The notes below the pieces were generated by a model, which saw only the letters and a program-made list of their open reading frames with translations, did no database searches and had not been told where the DNA came from. Positions 7,856 to 15,074 of a DNA stretch of 30,137 bases are shown here, piece after piece (position 1 is the stretch's first letter; every line of letters starts with the position of its first letter). The translations under genes and the position numbers were made by a program. Location of the stretch: contig CAZMBH010000007.1 of the NCBI GenBank assembly GCA_964564535.1, forward strand, positions 1 through 30,137, in the 5' to 3' direction. The DNA comes from GWC2-37-13 sp964564535 (GTDB lineage: Bacteria; Patescibacteriota; Microgenomatia; UBA1406; GWC2-37-13).

Positions 7856-9137
7856 ATTTATCTCCAAATATTAATCCATTTTTACCGATATCTTTTCGGT
7901 ATTGTACACCTTTAAAATAAACAGCCTTTTTTCCAATATATTGATAAACTTTTTTTATAGTTTCCTCTAATGTTGGACCTGTTGCAACGACGGATAATAT
8001 CCGGCCGCCGTTAGTAATAATTTTTTTATCAATCTCCTTGGTTCCGGCATGAAATATTTGAACATCTTTATCGTTGATTTTATCCAATCCATGGATTTGG
8101 TCTCCTTTTTTATACTCACTCGGATATCCGGATGACGCAAGGACCACCCCAACAGAAAAACCTTTTTTGAAAACTAATTTTTTGTTTTTTAGTTTATTTT
8201 TTTGCTGGATAAGAAAAATTTCCACTAAATCAGATTCAAGTTGCATCATCAAAGGCTGAGTTTCCGGATCACCAAACCGGCAGTTATATTCAAGGACTTT
8301 TGGTCCCTCGCGGGTAAGGATTAAACCAGGATAGAGAATTCCTTGATATAAACAACCTTCTTTAGCCATGGCTTTAATTGTTGGGGCAACAATTTCTTTT
8401 TCGATTTGAGAAATAAGTTTTTTGTCTAAAAAGGGGACCGGAGTGTAGGCGCCCATTCCTCCAGTATTTGGCCCCTGATTATTTTCGTTTAATCTTTTAT
8501 GGTCCTGAGATGGTAATAGAGAAATAAAATCTTTTCCATCAGTAATAACCATAAAAGATATTTCCTGTCCATACAAACATTCTTCAATAATTATTTTCTT
8601 TGCCGATTCACCGAGAGCTTTATTATTAGTGAGTTCATTTAAGAATTTTTCGGCTTCTTTCCGGCTTTTACAAACAGCTACTCCTTTTCCTAAGAAAAGA
8701 CCATCGGCTTTAATGACTTGCGGATATTTAACATGTTGAAGATATTTTTTTGCTTCTACTAAATCTGTAAAAGAAAAATATTTAGCAGTTGGGATTTTGT
8801 ATTTGATCATTAACTCTTTAGCAAAAGTTTTGGAACTTTCAATCTGACTGGCTTTTTTAGACGGACCGATAATTTTAAGCTTTTCTTTTTTAAACAGATC
8901 AACAATACCCAAAACTAACGGGGTTTCCGGGCCAACGACGGTCAAGTCAATTTTTTTTGCTTTTGCAAATTTTAGTAATTTATTTATGTCTGTGGCTTCG
9001 ATAAAAACATTCTCTCCAATTTCTTTGGTACCTGGGTTACCCGGAGCAAAGTAAACTTTCTTAACCAACGGAGACTGTTTTATTTTCCAACCCAACGCAT
9101 GTTCCCTCCCACCCGAGCCAATGATTAAAATTTTCAT
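7848..9137 (-). CDS. purD: Phosphoribosylamine-glycine ligase PurD
   Basis: PurD is GAR synthetase, joining phosphoribosylamine and glycine with ATP. The 429-residue protein has the family's normal length and layout: the N-terminal IIGSGGREHALGWK motif (residues 4-17), VGPETPLVLG in the first domain, the ATP-grasp core with KADGLFLGKGV, the family signature GPNTGGMGAYTP, and CRFGDPETQ in the metal-binding region. It starts 3 bases after purN and its last codons overlap the start of purL. No unusual features. Confidence 0.95.
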   Translation of the reverse strand: MKILIIGSGGREHALGWKIKQSPLVKKVYFAPGNPGTKEIGENVFIEATDINKLLKFAKAKKIDLTVVGPETPLVLGIVDLFKKEKLKIIGPSKKASQIESSKTFAKELMIKYKIPTAKYFSFTDLVEAKKYLQHVKYPQVIKADGLFLGKGVAVCKSRKEAEKFLNELTNNKALGESAKKIIIEECLYGQEISFMVITDGKDFISLLPSQDHKRLNENNQGPNTGGMGAYTPVPFLDKKLISQIEKEIVAPTIKAMAKEGCLYQGILYPGLILTREGPKVLEYNCRFGDPETQPLMMQLESDLVEIFLIQQKNKLKNKKLVFKKGFSVGVVLASSGYPSEYKKGDQIHGLDKINDKDVQIFHAGTKEIDKKIITNGGRILSVVATGPTLEETIKKVYQYIGKKAVYFKGVQYRKDIGKNGLIFGDKYD

Positions 9138-9140
9138 ATT

Positions 9141-9740
9141 TTAATTACAGAGTTTAATAAGTGATTCAACATAAATTTTATTTTCTTTTTTCTTTAATCT
9201 TGTATAAAGACTTTCTACCGTGTCGTTTGGTAATATTTTTTCAAAACAGCGACTTAAAACTTTTCCGAAATCAAACTCTGGTGACAAAAAATGAACCGTT
9301 GATCCGGCATAGGTCGCTTTTTTATTCAAAAAGTTTTGGATAGCAACATCAGTCAATTTTCCCCGGTTCCAAAGTCCAAGGGTTCCATCAGGATTATTTA
9401 CAATCCCGTCTAATCTATCAGGTATAAGTCCTGGGTGAAGGTTTAAAATTTTATTTTTAAAACTGTCTATTAAAGTTTTAGGAATTATTAATTTCCAACC
9501 AGCTAGGACAACTAAATCAATCCTCAGATCCTTTAAAATTTTTTTTAAATCATCTTGCTTATCAACGATAATGGTTGGAACATTATTCTTTTTTGCCCTT
9601 TGTAATCCGTAAGCTTTTTCGGAGCTGCTGATAACATTGACAATTTCTGCCATCAGTTTTTTATTTTTTATCGCATCAATGATAGCTTGTAGATTAGTAC
9701 CCGTTCCAGCATCGGAAATTAAAACAGCTAATTTTTTCAT
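9141..9740 (-). CDS. purN: Phosphoribosylglycinamide formyltransferase PurN
   Basis: PurN transfers a formyl group from 10-formyl-tetrahydrofolate to GAR. The 199-residue protein starts with LAVLISDAGTGTNLQAI, the Rossmann-like phosphate-binding segment. It contains NLHPGLIPD with the catalytic Asn and His, and a TVHFLSPEFDFGKV segment carrying the conserved Asp. I chose the ATG at 9740. The reading frame continues about 31 codons further upstream, but that stretch is atypical, overlaps the purF end and translates a short intergenic repeat. The use of folate here contrasts with formate use by PurP, so this organism would mix both one-carbon donors. Confidence 0.9.
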   Translation of the reverse strand: MKKLAVLISDAGTGTNLQAIIDAIKNKKLMAEIVNVISSSEKAYGLQRAKKNNVPTIIVDKQDDLKKILKDLRIDLVVLAGWKLIIPKTLIDSFKNKILNLHPGLIPDRLDGIVNNPDGTLGLWNRGKLTDVAIQNFLNKKATYAGSTVHFLSPEFDFGKVLSRCFEKILPNDTVESLYTRLKKKENKIYVESLIKLCN

Positions 9741-9760
9741 ACTTCGACTTTGCTCAGTAT
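9741..9760. repeat. Short intergenic repeat-like sequence between purF and purN
   Basis: The minus strand reads ACTGAGCAAAGTCGAAG directly upstream of the purN start. This resembles a short CTGAGCGAAGTCGAAG sequence that I recognise as recurring in intergenic DNA of many bacteria. There is one copy here and no partner arm, so this is a resemblance only. Confidence 0.35.
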
Positions 9761-9765
9761 AAATA

Positions 9766-11238
9766 TTAAATAATAGTTTCAAAAACATCTTTTCTAAACC
9801 CACCTTCAACCGGCATGGGATATTTTCCATCAAAACAAGAAGTGCAAAGCTTATTAGATTTTATCCTTGAAGCTTTCTTTAAACCATCCAAGCTTAAATA
9901 ACTGAGTGAATCAGCTCCGATAAATTTTTCGATTTCTTTTACCGTGGAATGTGAGGCGATTAATTTATTTTTGTCCGGGGTATCTATTCCAAAATAACAG
10001 GGATCGGTGACGGGGGGAGAGCAAACACGAACATAAACTTTTTTGGCTCCACAACCTTTCAACATCTTTATTATTTTTTTCATTGTTGTTCCCCTGACAA
10101 TTGAGTCATCAACGATAATAATTCTTTTACCTTTAACAATTTGTCTTAATGGGTTAAATTTAATTCTTACTCCCATTTCCCGGATGTGTTGTTCAGGTTG
10201 AATAAAAGTTCGACCAATATACCGGTTTTTAATTAAGACTTCGCCATAGGGAATTCCTGAAGCTTTAGAATAACCGATCGCCGCGGATGTTCCGGAATCC
10301 GGAACCGCAACGACCATATCGGCCCCAACAGGAGATTCGTGGGCTAATATCTCCCCCGATCGCTGTCGGACCTGATGAACGAGTTGTTTATTAAATATAC
10401 TATCAGGGCGAGCCAGATAAACATATTCAAAAAGACAAAAACTCTTTTTTACAGACCGGACTTTTCCGACTGTTCGGATTCCTTTTTCATCAATTACAAT
10501 AATTTCTCCGGGGGAGACTTCACGGATAAATTTTGCTCCAACAGTATCTAAGGCGCATGTTTCTGAACAGGCTATAAACGAACCGTTTAATTTACCCAAA
10601 ATCAAAGGTCTGAAACCATATGTGTCTCTAAAGGCGATTAATTTATTTTTTGTCAAGGCAATTATACTAAAAGCCCCCTGAAATTTATTAAAGGAAGAAA
10701 CAATTTTATCTTCCCAGTCTTTACCAGAAGAATTTTTTATTACCCAGCCCATAATTTCTGTATCGCTTGTTGAAGATAACTTAACATCAGATGGTAATTT
10801 ATGAGACAGGTCGATCGCATTAATGACATTTCCATTATGAGCTAAAGCAAAAAAGTCATCTTTCAGATTTAAAACAACCGGTTGAACATTGCAAAGTTTA
10901 TTACCTCCGGTTGTTGAATAGCGGGTGTGACCGATGGCGGCAAAACCTTTGAGTGATTCAATTTTTTTTTCATCAAAAACTGAAGAAACCAGACCTAATC
11001 CTTTAACGCTTTTTAAATTCTTTCCGTCAGTAACCGTGATACCGGCTCCCTCCTGACCCCTATGTTGAAGACTATATAATCCAAAAAAACTAATTCGGGC
11101 TACATCCATTCCTTTTCCATAAATTCCAAAGATCCCACATTTATCTTTTAATCCTGTTTTTGATCCTTCTTCGCGAGCCTTTAAAAAAACCCGCTCTGGG
11201 CGGGTGGTTTTATTATCTGAGAAAAGTTTATTCCTCAT
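9766..11238 (-). CDS. purF: Amidophosphoribosyltransferase PurF (Fe-S type)
   Basis: PurF catalyses the committed step, PRPP plus glutamine to phosphoribosylamine. The N-terminal nucleophile Cys of the glutaminase domain (CGIFGIYG) lies at residue 34 from the chosen ATG, implying a propeptide that is cleaved. The PRPP motif IIIVDDSIVRGTT is present. Cysteines in FCLFEYVY, in DPCYFG and in a C-terminal CTSC pair match the four 4Fe-4S ligands of the B. subtilis-type enzyme. The start is set by the ATG at 11238, which is 9 bases after a TATAAT box. The upstream TTG lies within the promoter. No in-frame ATG, GTG or TTG exists between this ATG and the Cys, so the first codons necessarily overlap the terminator-like hairpin. 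PurF leads the operon. Confidence 0.93.
   Translation of the reverse strand: MRNKLFSDNKTTRPERVFLKAREEGSKTGLKDKCGIFGIYGKGMDVARISFFGLYSLQHRGQEGAGITVTDGKNLKSVKGLGLVSSVFDEKKIESLKGFAAIGHTRYSTTGGNKLCNVQPVVLNLKDDFFALAHNGNVINAIDLSHKLPSDVKLSSTSDTEIMGWVIKNSSGKDWEDKIVSSFNKFQGAFSIIALTKNKLIAFRDTYGFRPLILGKLNGSFIACSETCALDTVGAKFIREVSPGEIIVIDEKGIRTVGKVRSVKKSFCLFEYVYLARPDSIFNKQLVHQVRQRSGEILAHESPVGADMVVAVPDSGTSAAIGYSKASGIPYGEVLIKNRYIGRTFIQPEQHIREMGVRIKFNPLRQIVKGKRIIIVDDSIVRGTTMKKIIKMLKGCGAKKVYVRVCSPPVTDPCYFGIDTPDKNKLIASHSTVKEIEKFIGADSLSYLSLDGLKKASRIKSNKLCTSCFDGKYPMPVEGGFRKDVFETII
11183..11205 (-). terminator. Intrinsic-terminator hairpin inside the purF 5' coding region (putative attenuator)
   Basis: The minus strand reads ACCCGC-CCAGA-GCGGGT followed by a run of Ts, a perfect 6-bp GC-rich stem with a U-tract. 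It lies about 35 bases downstream of the predicted purF transcription start and inside codons 11-19 of the purF frame. It may be a translation-sensitive attenuator of the pur operon. Alternatively it may terminate read-through from era. Confidence 0.7.
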
Positions 11239-11247
11239 TGAATTAAA

Positions 11248-11276
11248 ATTATACAAAACGGAAATTAGTTTTTCAA
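11248..11276 (-). promoter_or_regulatory. Sigma70-type promoter of the purine operon
   Basis: On the minus strand TTGAAA (11276-11271), a 17-base spacer and a perfect TATAAT (11253-11248) lie between the era stop and the purF ATG. The ATG follows 9 bases after TATAAT, so the transcript should begin at or within a few bases of the start codon (leaderless). There is no Shine-Dalgarno before this ATG. Confidence 0.8.
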
Positions 11277-11283
11277 GGCGTAA

Positions 11284-12147
11284 TTAATAGTAGGTTTCCT
11301 GCCAGTGAGAATCGACTTCAATATTCAAATCAAGAAAAACCTTTTTATTGATTGCCAAGGCAATCTCTTTGCGGGCATAACTTCCAATTTCCTTAATTTT
11401 TCTTCCTTCTTTTCCGATTAACATACCTTTATAACGGTCATTAGTAGTTAAAATTCTTGCCTTAATATATGTTGTCCCGTTTTTTCGCTCCATTATTTGA
11501 TCGACGATAACTGTTGTAGTGTAGGGAATTTCTTCACCCATCATTAAGAATATTTTTTCCCGGATTAATTCCCCAAGAAAGATCTTGCTGTCAAGATTAA
11601 GAATCGGGTAGACTAAATCGGGAGGTAATTCTTCTGAGTCAATATTTTTTTCCGGCAAATATTCAAAAATCCTATCAAGGAGAGGTTTTACGTGCATGTT
11701 ATTGATCGCTGATATCTGAAAAACGTCTTTAAATTCCTCTTCTAAAAATTTATATTGAGGTAAAAAGGATTTTCCGGGATCATCAATTTTATTAATCACC
11801 AATATCTTAGGCTTATTGATCTTCCTAACCAACCCAAGTACTTTGCTTTCCTCAAAATCACGTTTTCTCGTGGCATCAACCATATAAATAACAAGATCAA
11901 CTTTTTCATTGAGTATCTGCAATGTCTTTTCATTTATCCGTTTTGAAAGAAAGTCTTTTGCCTTTCCGACAATTCCAGGAGTATCGACAAAAATAATTTT
12001 GCCCCGCTCTTCCTCGTAAAGAGCCCGGATCGAAAATCTGGTTGTCTGTGGTTTTGGAGAAGTGATTGCTACTTTTTGTCCAATAACATTATTAACGAAA
12101 GTTGATTTTCCGACGTTAGCTCTTCCGACTAATAATACTTTACCCAT
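11284..12147 (-). CDS. era: GTPase Era
   Basis: Era is a ribosome-assembly GTPase that binds 16S rRNA near its 3' end during 30S maturation. The 287-residue protein has G1 GRANVGKST, G2 QTTRF, G3 DTPGIVG and G4 NKIDD in the N-terminal GTPase domain. A C-terminal KH domain includes GKEGRKIKEIG. Length is close to the family norm. I prefer the ATG at 12147 over one three codons upstream because a TATAAC box lies 9 bases before it. The gene diverges from the sigma-factor gene and lies 45 bases upstream of purF with its own promoter region. Confidence 0.94.
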   Translation of the reverse strand: MGKVLLVGRANVGKSTFVNNVIGQKVAITSPKPQTTRFSIRALYEEERGKIIFVDTPGIVGKAKDFLSKRINEKTLQILNEKVDLVIYMVDATRKRDFEESKVLGLVRKINKPKILVINKIDDPGKSFLPQYKFLEEEFKDVFQISAINNMHVKPLLDRIFEYLPEKNIDSEELPPDLVYPILNLDSKIFLGELIREKIFLMMGEEIPYTTTVIVDQIMERKNGTTYIKARILTTNDRYKGMLIGKEGRKIKEIGSYARKEIALAINKKVFLDLNIEVDSHWQETYY

Positions 12148-12156
12148 TTTTATCAT

Positions 12157-12164
12157 GTTATAAT
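12157..12164. promoter_or_regulatory. Overlapping divergent -10 elements (era / sigma factor)
   Basis: The eight bases GTTATAAT read as TATAAT on the plus strand (12159-12164, with an extended -10 TG at 12156-12157) and TATAAC on the minus strand. Each is followed by the start codon of its gene, 11 bases downstream for the sigma gene and 9 for era. The two -10 boxes share four bases, so polymerases on the two strands would compete. Confidence 0.65.
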
Positions 12165-12175
12165 TTTAACAGAAT

Positions 12176-12679
12176 ATGGCGGAATTATCTGATAAAGACG
12201 TAATTATAAGAATTAGGAACGGCGAAATTGACCATTACTCATATATTGTTAAAAAATACACGACTTCGATCTATCGATACATCGAAGGAAGATTATTTAA
12301 TAAACATGACGTCAGTGATTTAGTTCAAAATACTTTCATTTCATTTTATAAAGCATTAGATAAGTTTGATGAAACAAAACAGGTCAAACCATATTTATTT
12401 CAGATAGTTCAAAACGAACTTAAAATGTATTATCGATCGAAAAAACAAACAATCCAATTAAATGAGGATATTTATCCTACCCACGACCGTGAGATAGATA
12501 TTACTGATGAAAGTTATTTAAATTACTTAGATAAAGAAGAAAGAAAAATATTTCAACAAATAAGCGATGGTTACTCATATGAAGAAATCGGAAAACTATT
12601 TAAAAAACCTTTAAATACGATAAAATCAATTGTGAGAAGAGGTAGGTTAAAATTAAAAAATATATATGAAAAAACTTGA
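12176..12679 (+). CDS. ECF-like RNA polymerase sigma factor
   Basis: This 167-residue protein has the two-domain layout of small (ECF/group 4) sigma factors. A region 2 segment includes HDVSDLVQNTFISFYKAL (about residues 44-61), which should contact core polymerase and melt the -10. A region 4 helix-turn-helix includes SDGYSYEEIGKLF and a TIKSIVRRGRLKLK recognition helix for the -35. No region 3 or long N-terminal region is visible. It overlaps the next gene by 14 bases, which encodes a small membrane protein that could be its regulator (inference). Target promoters cannot be deduced. The gene sits across a shared promoter region from era and leads a four-gene envelope-related group. Confidence 0.85.
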   Translation: MAELSDKDVIIRIRNGEIDHYSYIVKKYTTSIYRYIEGRLFNKHDVSDLVQNTFISFYKALDKFDETKQVKPYLFQIVQNELKMYYRSKKQTIQLNEDIYPTHDREIDITDESYLNYLDKEERKIFQQISDGYSYEEIGKLFKKPLNTIKSIVRRGRLKLKNIYEKT

Positions 12680-13043
12680 AGATAAGATTATTAAAAAGAT
12701 TTATAAGATGGAGGCAAAAAAAACTGTTGGACAAATTATCAGTGAAGTGATTTTGGTTATTGCTATTACACTTTCTGTGGTCTTTGTTTTTTCCGTAATT
12801 ATTGAAGTGTTAAATGATCAAGCTTCTTTTGATCTATTTGATTTTTTAAGAGATGATTTTGAAATAATTCAGACTAACTTCTTCAATAACTCATTGCTAT
12901 TTATCCAGGAATTACCGTTACCGTTGACTTATATTTTAATAAGCTTAATATTATTATTAGTTTGGTTGTTATATGTTTTTATTAAGAATTTTAATAAAAT
13001 TAAAAATAAAATAGTTTCTATTTATAAGTTTTGGTTCAAATAA
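12666..13043 (+). CDS. Small two-TM membrane protein in sigma-factor operon (possible anti-sigma factor)
   Basis: I do not recognise a family. The 125-residue protein has a short charged N-terminus (about 20 residues, MKKLEDKIIKKIYKMEAKK), a hydrophobic helix at about 23-47, an acidic loop of roughly 35 residues (DLFDFLRDDFE), a second helix at about 85-108, and a basic C-terminal tail. The start overlaps the sigma gene by 14 bases, so synthesis is coupled. Being co-translated with an ECF-like sigma and embedded in the membrane fits an anti-sigma role. However, the cytoplasmic segment is much shorter than the usual anti-sigma domain and no zinc motif is present, so the role is a guess. Confidence 0.6.
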   Translation: MKKLEDKIIKKIYKMEAKKTVGQIISEVILVIAITLSVVFVFSVIIEVLNDQASFDLFDFLRDDFEIIQTNFFNNSLLFIQELPLPLTYILISLILLLVWLLYVFIKNFNKIKNKIVSIYKFWFK

Positions 13044-13044
13044 T

Positions 13045-13464
13045 ATGATAAAAAAATTTTTCCCTGCTTTTTTTGTTCTTGTTTTGGTAATAGCCCTTTT
13101 TTCTTATTTTCAAAAAAATAACCCTAATATAAAAAATATTATAGATTCAAAAAAGGGGCGCAATAAGGATTCTATTACTAAAATTATTAAGCCAACCATC
13201 GTGTCAGAAAAGATTTCTCTTTTAGTTTATGAACCAAAAAATAACACTACGGTGAATAATCCAATTATAAACATAAGAGGTAAAACAATCGCTAATGCCT
13301 ATATTTTTATTAATGAACAGGAATTGAAAGCCGACGTAAACGGAAATTTTGCATCGGCAACTACCTTGGAGGAAGGTGAGAACTACATTCTTATCGTTGC
13401 GTCTGACGATTTAGGGAACAGTGTTGAAAAGGATATTTTGGTAAATCTGGAAACCACACAGTAA
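13045..13464 (+). CDS. Membrane-anchored protein with one bacterial Ig-like domain
   Basis: The 139-residue protein has a single N-terminal hydrophobic helix (residues 5-22), a basic linker, and one beta-rich domain from about residue 55. The motif pattern there (YEPKNNTTVNNPIINIRGKT, then VNGNF, LEEGENYILIVASDDLGN) is typical of glucodextranase-B/Big-type Ig-like domains in cell-surface proteins. It most likely sits on the outer face of the membrane. It starts one base after the stop of the preceding membrane protein, so it belongs to the same operon as the sigma factor. It may sense or bind an envelope component. The specific ligand is unknown. Confidence 0.65.
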   Translation: MIKKFFPAFFVLVLVIALFSYFQKNNPNIKNIIDSKKGRNKDSITKIIKPTIVSEKISLLVYEPKNNTTVNNPIINIRGKTIANAYIFINEQELKADVNGNFASATTLEEGENYILIVASDDLGNSVEKDILVNLETTQ

Positions 13465-13527
13465 ATGCAACCTTTTGAGTCAAGGGCGCATATATAGGGT
13501 AGAGAATATTAAAAATTACATAAAAAA

Positions 13528-14271
13528 ATGAAAAAAACATCTTTAAGTATAATTGTTCTAGTGACTTTTTTAACAGCTACTCCTTCAGTTTTGGCCTTGA
13601 CCCCATTGAGGAAAGAGATTAGAAATACAATTAAAGAAACAATTAAAGAAGAAAGAAAAGAGGCGTCAGACGAAGCTGTTGATGAGAATGATACAAGAGA
13701 AGTTAGGAATGGTTTACTAGAAAAAGTGAAGAATTTTATGAAAAAGAATCTGAGATTTGAGGCAAGGGTAAAAGGAGAAGTTACGGTAATCGGGGAAAAT
13801 AGTTTTACGATGTCCAGTGAAGATGGGACTTTTCAAGTAAATATAACAGACAAAACTAAAATATTACGAAAATTCGGTGGAAAAAGTTCGCTTGCTGAAC
13901 TTTCTGTCGGAGATGAAGTAATGGTTTTTGGTAAGTTTACCGACGATACTAAATCAGTAATTGATGCGAAAACTGTCAAAAATAATTCTATTCAAAAACG
14001 ATTCGGTGCTTTTTTTGGAAAAGTTACTGTAAAAAATACTGACAATTTCGTTATGGAAACTGCAGAAAGAGGTGTGCAAACTGTATATTTTGGAACAGCT
14101 AAGTTTGTGGACAGAAAAGAAACGAATATTACTATCAACGATATTAAAGTTGGAAACAGGGTTCGGGTCAAAGGCGTTTGGGATAAAACTTTAAGCAAGA
14201 TCACTGAAGTTATTCAGGTTAAAGATTTTTCAATCCCAATCATTGTCCCAACTGAGGCCTCCGAGAATTGA
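13528..14271 (+). CDS. Secreted DUF5666-type protein
   Basis: The 247-residue protein begins with a clear Sec signal peptide (MKKTSLSIIVLVTFLTATPSVLA, likely cut near residue 23). A highly charged helical stretch of about 50 residues follows, rich in Lys and Glu. Two beta-rich repeats come next, at about 75-152 and 155-235. Each repeat has the pattern of DUF5666: a G-x-V start, a TKI or TAKF strand, then a VGDEV or VGNRV turn and a closing strand. These look like small OB-like barrels. It lies 63 bases after the Ig-like gene and probably completes the sigma operon. A second, single-repeat relative lies at 24402. Function of the family is unknown to me. Its last 42 bases overlap the convergent gene. 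Confidence 0.7.
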   Translation: MKKTSLSIIVLVTFLTATPSVLALTPLRKEIRNTIKETIKEERKEASDEAVDENDTREVRNGLLEKVKNFMKKNLRFEARVKGEVTVIGENSFTMSSEDGTFQVNITDKTKILRKFGGKSSLAELSVGDEVMVFGKFTDDTKSVIDAKTVKNNSIQKRFGAFFGKVTVKNTDNFVMETAERGVQTVYFGTAKFVDRKETNITINDIKVGNRVRVKGVWDKTLSKITEVIQVKDFSIPIIVPTEASEN

Positions 14272-14985
14272 GTTGTTTGATTTAGACCATTTAAAAAGAG
14301 TAAAACTGGAATGCCCTTTGATTTTTAAAAATTTTACTTCAGGTAAGTTTAGGATACCTGCTTTTTGCCAAATTTGAGCAACCAAACTTCCACAATATAT
14401 TGCTTTAACTGTTTTTTTAAGCTTTTTTGTTAGAAAAGCTAATTTAGTTTTTGATTGCATAGGATCAAAATTTATTGCATAAAATTTTTTTATTAGAGGA
14501 ATCATGGAAAAAGAATAAACAACCGGTTGATTATCAATAATTCCTGAATCACTAATTTCCTTTGCAATTAAACCGGCTTTTTTTACAATCTCTTTGTCAT
14601 TTACCGGTGGAGGTCCAAAAAATATTTTTTTATAACTGCCTTTTTTATAAAGTTCAATATATTCAATAGTAGTTATAATCCTTAATCCTGTATTATCTAA
14701 AGGTCCAACTCCGAGACCCATAGGAGGAGGTGAGGCATTGAGTAAGAGAGCATCAAATAGATTCAGGTTAACTTCGTCTTGGTGAGGTACAATTGCTACA
14801 TGATCAACGTATCCTTTTTCCCTGACAAAATAAACCGCCCAGCCTGGCTCAACTTTTATATTTTTAGCCTTTTCTTTTAACTCATCCCAAGTTGGGAAAT
14901 GCATAATCGTTAAATCATCAAAGGAAACTTTTTGTATCTTATTTAAAAATGCTTCAAACTTATCGTGAATTGAGGCGATGCTCAT
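14230..14985 (-). CDS. Permuted papain-like (NlpC/P60 or YiiX-type) protein
   Basis: The 251-residue protein carries GWAVYFVREKGYVDHVAIV about 45-63 residues from the chosen start, with a His in the position expected for permuted papain folds. A later YCGSLVAQIWQKAG segment near residue 200 supplies the likely nucleophile Cys. This His-before-Cys order is that of YiiX/YaeF or LRAT-like enzymes, which cleave amide or ester bonds in peptidoglycan or lipids. I chose the ATG at 14985, which has TATCAT 8 bases upstream. The frame extends to a TTG at 15027, but that overlaps the typA promoter. There is no clear signal peptide from this start. It converges with the DUF5666 gene with a 42-base coding overlap. 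Substrate unknown. Confidence 0.55.
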   Translation of the reverse strand: MSIASIHDKFEAFLNKIQKVSFDDLTIMHFPTWDELKEKAKNIKVEPGWAVYFVREKGYVDHVAIVPHQDEVNLNLFDALLLNASPPPMGLGVGPLDNTGLRIITTIEYIELYKKGSYKKIFFGPPPVNDKEIVKKAGLIAKEISDSGIIDNQPVVYSFSMIPLIKKFYAINFDPMQSKTKLAFLTKKLKKTVKAIYCGSLVAQIWQKAGILNLPEVKFLKIKGHSSFTLFKWSKSNNSILGGLSWDNDWD

Positions 14986-15019
14986 AGCTAATAATGATAC
15001 TATAAATAGTGTTGGATTA

Positions 15020-15028
15020 TGGTACAAT
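15020..15028 (+). promoter_or_regulatory. Extended -10 promoter of typA
   Basis: TG-G-TACAAT forms an extended -10 element, with no clear -35. It would start transcription near 15035, giving a leader of about 40 bases that consists almost entirely of the hairpin described at 15039-15069. Confidence 0.55.
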
Positions 15029-15038
15029 ATAGTTCATT

Positions 15039-15069
15039 AATCCACCGATTTTTGATGGTGGGTTTTTTT
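15039..15069 (+). terminator. Intrinsic-terminator hairpin in the typA leader (putative attenuator)
   Basis: AATCCACC (15039-15046) pairs with GGTGGGTT (15057-15064) around a T-rich loop, followed by an uninterrupted run of T up to 15069. The typA ATG is only 5 bases further. The hairpin lies downstream of the predicted promoter, so it would limit typA transcription unless relieved. It could instead stop read-through from the left. Confidence 0.65.
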
Positions 15070-15074
15070 ATACT

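Noticed and set aside
9741..9833. Upstream extension of PurN by about 31 codons
   Set aside because: The extra residues match no PurN N-terminus, overlap purF and translate a repeat-like spacer. The ATG at 9740 gives the conserved start.
11239..11256. TTG start for PurF upstream of 11238
   Set aside because: The codons lie in the -10 box and the bases just after it, so they could hardly be transcribed from this promoter.
11206..11284. Purine riboswitch upstream of purF
   Set aside because: The distance from the era stop to the hairpin is too short and the -10/-35 occupies it. No space for an aptamer exists between start site and terminator.
14986..15027. TTG-initiated longer form of the papain-like protein with a hydrophobic start
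   Set aside because: It overlaps the divergent typA promoter and has no ribosome binding site. The ATG at 14985 has a -10 box at the usual spacing. A weak signal-like stretch in the extension keeps this slightly open.
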